Shown: positions 11,290 to 22,299 of the stretch, in pieces
Numbering within the stretch: position 1 is the first letter of the stretch
Layout of the letters: the number at the start of each line of letters is the position of its first letter
Source of the DNA: Viola odorata
Taxonomy: Eukaryota > Streptophyta > Magnoliopsida > Malpighiales > Violaceae
Assembly: GCA_963691705.1 (NCBI GenBank)
Contig: OY829542.1
Coordinates: 30,676,579-30,740,578 of the forward strand
Direction: 5' to 3'
DNA: 64,000 bases
Program-made: the position numbers and the translations under genes
The notes under the pieces: model-generated
Told to the model about the DNA's origin: nothing
Databases searched by the model: none
Seen by the model: only the letters and a program-made list of their open reading frames with translations

Positions 11290-13333
11290 ATGGAGTCCGG
11301 CTCGGATCCCGCACTGTCCCAGTCTCCCAGCCTCCCATATGAGACCCGCAGGCGACTTTTCGCTTTCGCCACCTCTAATGTCGGCACCACAGTGCAAGAA
11401 ATCCCACCAGCTATGTCGGATCCCTCTTCCGAAAAACTAGCGAGAACATTGGCATCCCAGGCATATACTCCTCTATCTCAAATACCAGGACCCAGTCACT
11501 CTCTTTTCCCGGTGAGGACACTCGCAATAGACAGCGCGGGCAATCCTCTTGCGAATTCGATATCAGCTCTTCGTGCCCAGATAGATCAGTTGATAGAGTT
11601 GGCTGCAGGATTTATGCCCCATGTCTCATGGCCCAGCGTGCCTTCTCATGTGATTTTTACTCCATCCATCGTTGCTGACCGACCACTGTCACCCCAACAG
11701 TCTAGAGGTTTTACGCTATCCCAACCTATGACATCAGCCCCTGTCGGAGTCATGCAACTCGCGCCCAGACACATCGAACCATCCGAGCAGCATAGGAGGA
11801 GAGCTCCTGTTCTTGAAGGGGAGCGATGGGACGACGAATATAGAGATCATTGGGACAACGGGGCGAGAGGAGATGTTCAGGGATCTATCTCCCAGGCACA
11901 GCGAGAGATCAAGTAGCAGAAGGCATCGGACCCGAACACCAAGGAGTCACACCCGATATCCCAGGCAACATCGTGAGTATGATTTTCGAGCCCAAAGGCA
12001 GTTAGACTAACCCGCTCTCCTTCGTCAACCGCAGGGAATTCCTAATGATAATAGTGGTCATCCATTTATCCACCGTGTCAAACACCACCGGGTCAACAAG
12101 CATGTGAAACTCCCTAAGGAATCGTATGATGGCATAAAGGACCCTATTTCACATCTTAACAAGGTGAAAGATTTTGTACAATTCCAGACTCATAGTGACG
12201 CGGCGCTATGTCAAATCTTTGTAATGACGCTATCTAGCGTAGCATGCCTTTGGTTTGAGGGACTTCCGGCAGGTTCCATTGACAACTTTTCCCAATTGGA
12301 AGCGAAATTTCGGAGCCGATTTAGCACCGCTGTTCCTATTAGGAAGTCTGCGGCAGTACTATTCGATGTTCATCGAAAACCACAAGAATCTCTGAAGGAC
12401 TTTTTGAGTCATTTTGACCTGGAGATGTCACTAACGTCGGGGGTCACCATTGATTTTACTGTCGAAGCTTTGAAGCGTAACTGCCGTTACGGAAAGCTAC
12501 GAGATACCTTGATGGTAGACCCGCTGTCAGCGCTAGATGCGTTAAGGCTAAAAGCCCACAATTATGCGAGAATGAAGGAAGAAGAAAACAGGGAGCGAAC
12601 TCAGAGTATACCTCAAGACACGCATCCGGCACCTAACGTCCACGTTAGCGCAACCCCTGACACACAGCCAACTGATGACTATGGACAGCAAAAAGATCAC
12701 ATCCCCAGGACCTCAAATCGCCAAAGAGGTAGCTTTTCGAGAGGAAGATTCGGGAATCCCCCTGTGGGGAGGCAAACTGATCCACCTAAAGGGCGAATAT
12801 ACGATCCTGATCTGCCATCCCTCATACTCCTAAGGGCAGAAATTTTAGCGATAGTTCAGCAGCGAAACCTGCCCATCCGTTACCCCGCTCCTGTGAAGCC
12901 AGGAGTGATTATGGGAGGAAGGGAAAATGCATTCTCCAAGTTCCATAAAGTTAAAGGGCACTCCACGGACGTCTGCCGAGAATTAAGATTGGCAATAGAA
13001 GGCTTAGTCGAGGAGGGCTACCTCGGGAAATTTGCCGCTAAAATAAGGGAGGAGGTAAGGAACAATCCAATGGACAAGGCGACCGGTGATAGGCAAGCGC
13101 CCTCTTACGCCACGGGAGCCAACGCTATCCCTATTGGTAGGAATAAGGAGTCGTTTGTGGTTAACGAAGGGGACGTTCCCATAATCAATATCATAGCAGG
13201 AGGCACTCCATATTCTGAAGAACCCACAGTGTCAGCACCTGCAGCTGGTGACAAGCGAAAAAGAGAAAACATATTGGCAAAGAGCGAAGCGATAAGCGCA
13301 TTAGACCGGATGGTGTTGTCGTTCTCCGAATAG
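11290..13333 (+). pseudogene. Element B gag
   Basis: ATG at 11290, 87 bases after the LTR. N-terminal part (11290-11916) with TRRRLFAFATSNVGTT, homologous to D and C. The frame changes at about 11900, where the Arg/Ser-rich stretch runs on in another frame to 12010. The gag core (12104-13333, 409 residues) carries DPISHLNKVKDFVQFQTHSD, FLSHFDLEMSLTSGVTIDF and LKRNCRYGKLRDTLM. The zinc-knuckle-like segment has lost its first cysteine (FSKFHKVKGHSTDVC, C to S). Particle protein; not intact. Confidence 0.88.
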
Positions 13334-15340
13334 GACGAGAAAAGCTAAGAAGACTAGTAGTCACATCCGTCATCGGCAATCATGGAGTTAGGAGAACCCT
13401 TGTCGATAATATAAGCGCGGTCAACCTGTTCTCGCTCGAAGCCTATAACTTGATGAAACGTTCCGACAACGAGTTAACGCCTTGTAAGAAGCCAATAGTT
13501 GGGGTAGACGGAGTCCCGATCCTGGTGGTAGGAGTTACAACATTACTAGTATACTTTAGAGAGGATACTTCCAAACGATCGGAAGAACTGCTGTTCCTGG
13601 TCATAGATTTGTCATTGCCTTATAACGCCATACTCGGGCGGTCGTACCTCAATCGTTTTGGAGCTGCGATATCGCAAAAACATTTGAAAATGAAATACCC
13701 TTCGTGGGATGGAGTGGTTTCGATCAAAGGGGACCAGAAGTTAGCCGCCGAGTGCTATTCACTGATGACCCAAAAGAGTTGTGACCGTTATATGTGTGTG
13801 GCAGACGACCCTTTTGAGGACAGAGAGGAAAAGCGCACTCAGCCAGTAGACAACATGAAGCCAATTCTCGTTAATGGAGTCGAAGGAGCAAATTTTTTAG
13901 TCAGCGAGAAACTGAACACAGAAGAAAGCACACAGCTAGCTCGATTATTGAACAGATGTAAAGGAGAATTCGCATGGAAGCCAACAGATATGCCTGGAAT
14001 TTCACGAGAAACAGCAGAGCACCGACTCAACGTTAACCCTGACGTCACACCCGTTCAACAAAAGAGGCGAGCTTTCTCTTCGGAAAAGATGATAGCTATC
14101 GAGAAAGAGATATCGAAACTCACGGATGCTGGCTTCATCAAAGAAGTCCAGTACCCGACGTGGTTGGCTAATCCCGTCTTAGTCCCAAAACCTAACGGAG
14201 AATGGCGCATGTGTATTGACTTCACCGATCTGAATGATGCATGTCCCAAAGACTGTTATCCCCTACCTCGAATCGATCAACTGGTCGACCAAACAGCGGG
14301 ATACGCTTACCTGAGCTCATTGGACGCTAACTCGGGGTATCACCAAATCCCCATGGTCGTGGAAGATGAAGAAAAGACTACCTTTATCACTCCCAAGGCC
14401 ACCTATTGCTATACGGTGATGCCGTTTGGATTAAAAAATGCTGGGGCAATATTCCAACGCATGGCAAATAAAGTTTTCGAGAAGCAAATTGGGAAAAAGG
14501 TAGAGGCTTACGTGGATGACATACTTGTCAAAAGTCGAAGCTTTGAGGACCATGTGGCCAATCTAGAAGAAGTTTTCAGTATGATGCGAGAAGACAAGAT
14601 GAAGTTAAATCCCCAAAAATGCATGTTCGCGTTCCAAACAGGTAAATTTTTAGGCTATGTGGTTAGCCAGAAAGGCATCCAGCCTAATCCTTCAAAAATA
14701 AAAGCGATCCAAGCCATGATATCTCCGCGAACTGTTAAAGAAGTGCAAAAGCTCACAGGGCGCATCATTGCGTTAGGGCGGTTTATCTCCAAGCAAGGTG
14801 AGAGATGCCTCTCCTTTTTTAAAATTATTCGTAAGAGAGCCCCTTTTGGGTGGACAAAAGAATGCGAAGAGGCATTTGCCGGCATAAAGGCCTACCTCTC
14901 GTCTGACCTGGTGCTGGCAAGACCGAAACCGGGCGACGCTTTATATTAGTATCTAGGTGTCGCCGACGAGGTGGTCAGCGCCGTCCTGGTACGGAGTGAT
15001 AGGCATATTCATCACCCCGTATTCTTTGTCAGTCATATACTGAAGGACGCCGAGTCGCGGTACACTCGCATAGAGAAAGCAGCGTTTGCCCTCGTGCAGG
15101 CAACACGAAAAATGGATCGATACTTTCAAGCTCATCCTGTTGTAGTACTCACTGATCAACCGTTGGGAAAAATCTTGAGAAAGCCTGAATCCTCAGGAAG
15201 AATGCTGATTTGGGCAATCGAACTCGAGCAGTATGGATTGCAATACAAGGCCAGACCGTCCATCAAAGCCCAAGCGTTAGCAGACTTCATAGCAGAATGC
15301 ACATTTACACAAGAGCTACCGGTGAACCCACCAGAAGAGG
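13334..15340 (+). pseudogene. Element B protease, reverse transcriptase and RNase H
   Basis: The protease start is broken: stops at 13331-13400 and DNISAVNLFSLEAYNLM instead of DNGS. A 499-codon frame (13450-14949) then holds the protease end (LGRSYLNRFGAAI), the RT with MCIDFTDLNDACPKDC and MPFGLKNAGAIFQRM, and catalytic YVDD at 14509-14520. A single TAG at 14947-14949 separates it from RNase H (14950-15340: LVQATRKMDRYFQ, VVLTDQPLGKIL). RT is the best preserved of the Retand-like copies here. Confidence 0.9.
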
Positions 15341-17093
15341 AAGGGGAAGAGGAAGATCTCCCATCCCCAAATACTTATAGCGATGCATGGATCATTCACG
15401 TGGATGCAGCTAAAAACCAAGAGTTAGCCGGTGTGGGAATTTTTATAATCGGACCCAATGGCATACAGATGCGCTACGCCGTCAGAATTCTACAACCGCT
15501 ATCCAACAACGTGGCCGAATATGAAGCGTTACTGGACGGACTCAGAATAGGCAACAACTTCTTCGTGGAAGCCACGCGCGGTGCAGGGACAATGCATGAT
15601 CCGTAGCTAAAGATACGGGGGGACTCTAAATTGGTAATAGATCAAGTCTTGGGAAATTCCCAAGCGCGGGAACCCATCATGATTCAATACCTCACAAAGG
15701 TAAAACATGAGCTAACAGAGGCAAAGAGAAAAGGAATTCAAGTCCGCTTCGAGCATATTCCTCGAGAGGATAATAACGAAGCTGACAATCTTGCTAAAAT
15801 GGCAGCTAGCCCGACAGCCTCCATACCCAAAGATGTGCATTATGGTGAGATACCAGTGCCCTCTTTCATGGAAGAACAAGCGCCCCTGTGCGTAGAAGAA
15901 ATAGAGAGCGATTGGAGAATTCCCGTTGTGAAATATTTGAAATATGACGAGCTGCCAGTAGATAACGCTGAAAGAAGGAAAATTTTGAAACAAGCGGCAC
16001 GGTGCACATACTACAATGGAGAATTAATTTGAAAATGTTTCTCTCATCCAGCCGCGAAGTGCATAATGGAGCAGGAAGGGCTCCATACTTTGCGAGAAAT
16101 CCATGAAGGAATATGCGGCATGCATGTGGCTGGTGACACCCTAGCAGCACAGGTCTTTCGTTCGGGATTCTACTGGCCCACCATTCATAGAGACTATCAC
16201 AATTTTGTAAAATCTTGTCAGAAATGTCAAGAATACGACAAAATCCCACGAAGACCAGCCGTGCAAATTTCAGAAATTGTCGCCCCTTGCCCGTTTGCCA
16301 AGTGGGGAAGTGATATATTGGGCCCGTTTCCAAAAGCCAGATCCCAATTGAAGTTTGTGGTCGTCGCGGTAGACTACTTCACGAAGTGGGCAGAAGCAGA
16401 GGCGGTAGCTAACATTACCACGAAGAAGATTTGGCGTTTCTTCAAATATCAAGTCATCATGCGATTTTGGGTACCTCGCATATTGGTCAGCGACAACGGA
16501 ACACAATTTACAAGCCAATTCTTTAGAAATCAATACGCAGAATTTCAAATTGAGCAGAGATTCTCTTCTGTAGCGCACCCGCAAACCAATGGTCAGGCAG
16601 AAGTGACCAACCGCAGCATCCTTAGTGGCATCAAAAGGAACCTAGAAGGTTCTAAAAAGAAATGGGTAGACGAACTGCCATATGTAATGTGGGCCTATCG
16701 CATGACCGTGAAATCTACTACTAGAGAAACGCCCTTTGCGTTAGCCTTTGGAACAGAGGTTGTCACGCCGGTAGAAATTGACACCTTGAGCCTGCGAGTG
16801 GCATATTTCAGAGAAGAAGTTAATGAAGAAAAGCTAACCTTGATGCGCTACCAGAAATACAAGAAGAGGCTCTCTTAAAAACTTTGCATTACAAAAGGAA
16901 AATGGCGCAGTACCATAACAAACAAGTCAAGGAGCGATTGCTCAAAGCGGGAGACTTAGTGCTCAGAGACAAACGAGCAGCAGGGCAGCGCATGGGAAAA
17001 CTCAGCCCAAATTGGGACGGGCCCTATCGCGTCATCGGAAATGGAGCATATCATTTGGAAACACTTGACGGTACTCCCCTACCAAACTCTTAG
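15341..17093 (+). pseudogene. Element B archaic RNase H and integrase
   Basis: Archaic RNase H starts at WIIHVDAAKNQELAGVGIF (about 15390). A TAG at 15604-15606 interrupts it before SKLVIDQVLGNSQAREP. A TGA at 16030-16032 precedes the integrase zinc region (IHEGICGMHVAGD ... SCQKCQEY, about 16090-16230). The catalytic core has SDILGPFPKA (first Asp), VSDNGTQFTSQFF (second Asp, about 16485-16525) and NGQAEVTNRS (Glu, about 16590-16620). The last part runs 16884-17093 in a shifted frame. All three catalytic residues remain, but the frame is broken. Confidence 0.88.
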
Positions 17094-17214
17094 AATATAG
17101 CCCGTTTAAAACTATATCATGCTAGAAGCTAATCTCTCCTATTTGGCCTTGTTAATATTGCTCTAACACATAAATGAAAGGCATCTTTGTGCATATTATG
17201 GCCAACAATACGCA

Positions 17215-17660
17215 GATAATGAAGAATGCCAGGAGTGAAAATCCTATCCTTGTGATGGCTGGTCCTGATCAGACAGCTCACTAAGACGAGGCACACCCTG
17301 CCATAAATAGCGTTGGGAGTGAAAATCCTATCCTTGTGGTAACCGTGCTCACATAGACGGCCCATTAAGGCAAGGCATGCCCCGGCATCCTGGGGAGTGA
17401 AAATCCTATCCTTGTGGCAGTCGTGCTCATACAGACGAGCCATTAAGACGAGGCACGCCCCCAAGGAGGTAGTAACTCCATTCTGGAAGTGAAAATCCTA
17501 TCCTTATGGGAACCGTTCTCACATAGACGGCCCATTAAGACGAGGCACGCTCCAGGAACGTGAGGTTTCAACGCTTGGGAGTGAAAATCCTATCCTTGTG
17601 ATGGTCGGTCCTGATCAGATGGCTCACTAAGACAAGGCACGCCCCAAGCCGATTGTTGGC
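17215..17660 (+). repeat. Tandem repeat block after pol of element B
   Basis: Five imperfect copies, about 80-90 bases apart, each starting near GTGAAAATCCTATCCTTGTG (about 17237, 17319, 17396, 17488, 17579) and ending with CACTAAGACGAGGCACGCCC-like text. Some copies contain GTCCTGATCAGA. Element C has the same family at the same relative place. The remaining DNA of B up to 17933 is non-coding. Confidence 0.88.
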
Positions 17661-17933
17661 ATTTGAAACAAGGAGAGATATCCCAGCTAGTAACCGAGCG
17701 GTTGATACCCGGTGAAGTTGAGCTGGAGAGATGTCTCTATCGTAACATGGAAACTATGCATGAAACTATGCACGCCACGGATGGAAATAATAACTACTTT
17801 GTTCCTTGAAACATCACTAAAGAAATAACAATGCAGAATGCAGTGTTAACGCAGTGATACATGCAGAATTAAACGCTATGAAATATTATGTCTGTAAAAG
17901 ACAGAAATGTTTTAGCAACCGCGGAGGGCGTGC

Positions 17934-18531
17934 TGTTAAGATTTTATCTCTTATACGATTGGAATGGTGACTTCCGTTGGTCGGAGTTGCTGTAGTTGCC
18001 GTCGAACTCACCTGCAAGGCGCCGGAGGGGGGGCTCCGGCGTAGACACTCCGATGCTTAAGTCAGTAAGTGGTTCAAAAATAGCAGCGGTTCTAGTAAGT
18101 GAATTCTGGCTTACTTGATGTTTTACATTAAGGGGTATTTGTAGGCCACTGGAGGCGATAGCTGGACGTAAGGGCGATATCCAGGTGAGACGTCGCTCCG
18201 GATGACGTCACGGGTGATACCTGAACCCGACATCATCAGCGATACCTGAGGTAACGTCAAGGTTGATGTCTCCGAGGAGGGTACCGGGGGTGATACCTAC
18301 GATTATGTCGGGGGCGATAGCTCTATAGGTCCCTGGGATGGGATGATGCCGTGCGTTAAGAGATGCGTGAGACCTCCCCCACCCCCCCCCCCCCGCTGAT
18401 GTCGACCATCCCAGTAAATGTTTCAAGGTCTAGTAGCGATAGCTTAGATGTCCGACAAGGCTCGTGGGACTCCCTCTTCGGCAGGGGTCATAATTATAGA
18501 AATGCCCTTAGGATTGCCTTAATGGTTATCA
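17934..18531 (-). repeat. 3' LTR of element C (598 bp)
   Basis: On + it reads TGTTAAGATTTT to GGTTATCA. TGACGTCA lies at 18203-18210. CTGGGATGG (18333-18341) and CCATCCCAG (18406-18414) form inverted arms around a long C-run. Just outside, on the minus strand, is CTCGTTTTCAGTTGGGCTAA, matching the sequence before the 3' LTR of B. This is the place of the polypurine primer, though it is not purely purine. Confidence 0.94.
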
Positions 18532-19318
18532 TTAGCCCAACTGAAAACGAGCCCGAGTGTTTACCAAGGGCTGTCATTCCATGTCCATGTCTGGAGTCTT
18601 AGGTGAGGGTCCTGCCCTCACAGGGTATCAAGGAACCAGCGAGAGACGCCGCTATCCCGCCCGTAGCCGTTAGGGCGTCACTTTCACCTAGCGATATTAT
18701 TCTGCCTGATCCATCAGCAGGGCTTAGAAGGTTGTAAATTTGTTCGTGCCGTAGGAGAGCTACTGACGGGCCACTTTCGACACCGTCGCGGATTGCGACT
18801 AGGTCATACCATAGGCTTGCATACGTTCCGGGTCCATCAATCCTTTTGGGTAAACTACAAACACATAGAGGAGATAGGTATTCATGGAGAAATTAACAAA
18901 CTTTGCACTTATAGGGATTTTGAGATAACGCGGGCTCTGTCTTTCCTTTCCGCTTAAGGAAACAACGATATTGACGCGGCTTTATGCCATCAGCTGCCTA
19001 CAATTTGCGTGGCTTTATACCACTAGATACCTGCGATATCGACGAGGCTTTACGCTGCTAGGAGCTACCTGCGACATCGATGCGGCCTTATACTGTGGAT
19101 ACCGACAACCGTATGCCTTTTACGTCATGGCTACCCGTAATATCGTGCCTTTTGGTGTTTTTCAGGATTCTATCTCGTACCCCTTCGAATATCTGCATCG
19201 TTGGTAGTATACGAACGTCGACTTTCATTTCCGTTTCAGGTCCATCGGCCTTCGAGGGTAACGGGATGGCTCTTCTTTTGAGGACCTCATTTTTTCCCAA
19301 GGCCCTTTTCTCGGAGCC
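18532..19318. other. Element C 3' region between LTR and antisense promoter
   Basis: Non-coding. The first 50 bases match the end of element B (32812-32860), including AAACACTCGGGCTC on the opposite strand. Around 18970-19110 there are about four imperfect copies of a TACCTGCGATATCGACGAGG-like unit, roughly 40 bases long. No ORF looks real. Confidence 0.6.
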
Positions 19319-19325
19319 TATAAAT
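19319..19325 (+). promoter_or_regulatory. TATA box of the small antisense gene in C
   Basis: GCCTATAAATCAGG 56 bases before the ATG at 19375. The homologous gene in element B also has a TATAAAT box, 66 bases before its ATG. The same position in two diverged copies supports a real, separate promoter facing against the retroelement. Confidence 0.7.
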
Positions 19326-19374
19326 CAGGGGGCTTTCTCCACCCACGCTCTCCTCATCTTTTCCAATTCGCATC

Positions 19375-19752
19375 ATGGATCATTTGACTAAAATTTTTCT
19401 CCTTTCCAAGGGCCACACTCTCAAGAACCTCAATGATGGTGACATCGGGTTCCTGGAGAACATGCTGGTCAAGACTTCCGAGGACATCCTGGAGCTGCAA
19501 GGGATGCTGACCCCACTCCATTCCAGTCTAGGAGCCACGTCTCTGAAGGATTTCAGTCCTTTAGAGAGCGTGTCGAGGTTGGCCACCTCTATCGCTCGGA
19601 TTCAGGTGGTAATCGCCATGCTGCAGCAGCGCAAGGACATGTTGGGGTGCTGCTTGAAGGGGATGAGGGTCACCTCTGCTGACCTGACTCTGGTCATGGA
19701 CTCTCTGAGAGACATTCCCGAAGTTTCCGAGAACGCTGACTCTAATGCCTGA
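19375..19752 (+). CDS. Small antisense ORF of element C (125 aa, unknown function)
   Basis: An intact ORF running opposite to gag-pol, in the 3' region of C. It aligns without gaps with the antisense ORF of B: 78 of 121 residues identical (about 64%) by direct comparison. Shared blocks include DIGFLE, KTSED, CCLKGMRV. The protein looks mostly helical, is leucine-rich and has a paired cysteine at about residues 92-93. I see no signal peptide or membrane segment and recognise no family. A TATA box lies upstream, and an AATAAATAA poly(A)-type signal lies at 19826-19834. It may be an accessory protein of the element; function unknown. Confidence 0.8.
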   Translation: MDHLTKIFLLSKGHTLKNLNDGDIGFLENMLVKTSEDILELQGMLTPLHSSLGATSLKDFSPLESVSRLATSIARIQVVIAMLQQRKDMLGCCLKGMRVTSADLTLVMDSLRDIPEVSENADSNA

Positions 19753-20142
19753 CGGCGGTGGCTCCCTTTGAGCCTTTTTTCTTTTCTCCTAGTTATGCGG
19801 CTGTACCTTTCGGCCATTAGGCCATAATAAATAAACTACTTTCGTTGTGCCCTTAATCATTGTTCTTCTTCTTTAATGCGTCCTTTGTCTTTTTTCGATT
19901 GGAGGCATTCTCAGCCCAACTAAAAACAAGTCAGTCACTGGACGGTTTCCCCGCTAACCGTTCCGCATTAATTCTGCGCCGCCACCTCCTTGTCCACCGA
20001 TTGGGCTAATTTTTGGTTTTCCTCGATTTGGGGGAGATTTCAACAGGCGTGACTGTAAATCTAGATTTGTACTCCAGGTTGTACGCGTGTCAGTTCTCAA
20101 AAGTCGTGTTGGGAGATCAAAAGCTTTTCCCCCTCTTTTGGC

Positions 20143-20639
20143 TATTTAAAGGGATCCTTTCCCTCCTTTCTGTTCATCTTCTTGTTTATTTTTCCTCTTG
20201 GCAGATCGCCCGTGATCTCATGGCTGACTCTTATTTTTTGGATACAGCGGCGCGGGATTCTCCGCCAACTCCTCCGACTTCGCTGGACTCAGAAAACCCT
20301 CCTCCGTTGCCTCCGTGGAGGCCGTTCGTTCGCCGGCGGGGACGCAAGAGGCAGAGGAAAAATGCCTCAAAAGTGTCTACACCACTTTGCAAGTACCATG
20401 CCTCTTCTGCTGAAAAGGGGGATGAACCCTCTCTTCCTCCCCGTGCCTTGCCAAAAATAGCTCTCCCCTCCGCGAGCGCTGAAACGGCGATGTCGACCAC
20501 AAAATAGGAGCCCAACCGATCACTGATACACGTGGGAAAGAGGAAAGAAGAGCATTTCCCTTCCTTTAGCAGGGAGCCATCGCTCTCGGATGATGATGTA
20601 GTTTATTGCTATGGTATCTCTTGGTCTGAGGGCGATTAG
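20143..20639 (+). pseudogene. Proline-rich basic antisense ORF of element C
   Basis: ATG at 20220, 77 bases after TATTTAAA (20143-20150). 95 codons to a TAG at 20505, then 44 further codons in the same frame to a second TAG at 20637-20639. The N-terminal half is proline-rich (DSPPTPPTSLDSENPPPLPP), followed by a basic cluster (RRRGRKRQRK, about residues 40-50) that looks like a nuclear localisation signal. The part after the first stop is acidic at its end (SLSDDDVV). The first TAG is probably a nonsense mutation in a protein of about 139 residues. No family recognised; no counterpart found in B. Confidence 0.55.
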
Positions 20640-21111
20640 TTTAGAATGTCTTTGTCTCTTTGTAGATGTCGTATGGCTTTTCAAAAATGAATAAGATAAC
20701 CTTCCCTTTTCTTTTGTTCCCCTATCGCCTTTCTAATTTACTTCTTCGGATGTCAGGGGTTATCGCCGAGGGAGATCAATGGCTGAGTGCAACTGTCTTT
20801 TGATTTCTAGTCAATAACCGTCTTTTCTGAAAGACATAAGTGACTGTCCACGCGTCTCTTTCTGCTCCGCACGTGTTTCAATTTTACAGGCTGTCTTCTT
20901 CTTCAAGTTGAACCCTTATAAGGGAAACCCTATTCTCTTTCATCATTTTTGCTAATATTCTGCAATTTTTCACACTTTCTCTTTCTCCTGTGTTTCTTCT
21001 TGCTCGAAGAGAGTCTTCACAACTGCTCGCCGGCGACGACGGTCTGTTCTCTGGCTACCCCTTCCAGGTATTTTGTCTCTCTCTTACCGTAGTTTATTTT
21101 CCCAATTCCTT

Positions 21112-22290
21112 ATGTCTCATATTGGAGCTTCTGCGAGAGTCGAAAATCCCATAGATCTCGAGGCTAGGAGAGCTCGTAGTATTTTCAATTGTGATGAAGT
21201 TTTGAGGGTGGAGTTAAAGGAGAACAGTATCACCTTCCCCTTGGGTTGTCGCCCATATATCCCTACGAAAGATATTCGGCTTCATGACGCCATGTGGGGA
21301 ATGTTTCGGCTGGTTTACTTCAAGATGTCACTCTATGGATTTCATCTCCCACTTCATACTTCTCTGATGAAGCTGCTAGACCACTACGATCTCAATCCGG
21401 TTCAAATAACTCCGCCTTCCTGGAGTGGGATTTATGCATTCCTTCGGTCATGCGAGATGAAGCGTATTTTCACTCCATCCCTTGATCTGTTCTGTACATT
21501 TTTCAAGTTGAGTTGTCGTGCCTGCTTGGTGGATATCACTCCTAGATGGAATGACGCCGTCGTGCGATTTTTCTGGCGGACCTTCCAAGGTTTTGAAGAA
21601 AACGTGGATAATTGGAAAAATGGCTTCTTCACCCTTCGACTGCCGTCCCGCTGGTGGCGCGGAGGCTTTAATCAAAAGATTGTTAGTGCCGATTGGAAAA
21701 ACCCAGAAGTGCTGTCCAGCACCGATGTGTCCCATGTTTCTGCTCTGTTAGAGATAGAAGGGCCTTTCCGCATTCGAGAATTTGCTCGATTCAGACCCTT
21801 GAAAGAATGTGTCGTTGGTGAGTTTTTCTTTTGCCGCGTTATCGCTTCACTTGGCTTGCTATATTAATATATACCATTGACAGGTAGCACTGAGGGTTGT
21901 TCTTCTGATGGAAATTACACTCCTCTGAACGTGGTACCGCTTCAGACGCTACCTCCTTCTCCCCCGCCTGAAAGTTCCAGCCATCCAATTATCCCACCGA
22001 GGAAAATGAGGATTAAGACTGTCGCAGCGCGCAACGTTTCCACCTAATCTTCTCATTTTCTTGAGAATTGGATGCCACTTCGGGGTAGGGGAGTGTCTTC
22101 GAGTCGTCCTGTGACTGAAATGATTGACAGCGATAGCGAGAGCATGGATGCTGGTTCCGAACTGCGTCACGCCACCCTTGCCCAACGGATGAAGCTCAGG
22201 GAGAGGAAAAGCGATCCAGTGAGGATATGGCCGCTGAAATGGAGCGTCTCAAAAAGAAAATCCGAAAAGAAAAAACTGGTCTCCTGATTC
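21112..22290 (+). pseudogene. Large antisense gene of element C, copy 1 (Transposase_28-like)
   Basis: ATG at 21112 (MSHIGAS); a TTATAAGG box lies at 20916 and a leader of about 190 bases. Exon 1 (21112-21817) encodes text resembling the plant 'putative gypsy-type transposon' domain (Pfam Transposase_28, by recollection): HLPLHTSLMKLLDHYDLNP and PSWSGIYAFLRSCEMKRIF, then SRWWRGGFNQK. The intron is 21818-21883 (GTGAGT ... GACAG). Exon 2 keeps the frame but meets a TAA at about 22048; the frame then stays open to about 22287 with an acidic DSDSES stretch. Likely a gag-independent accessory protein; role unknown. Confidence 0.68.
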
Positions 22291-22299
22291 CTTCTTTTT

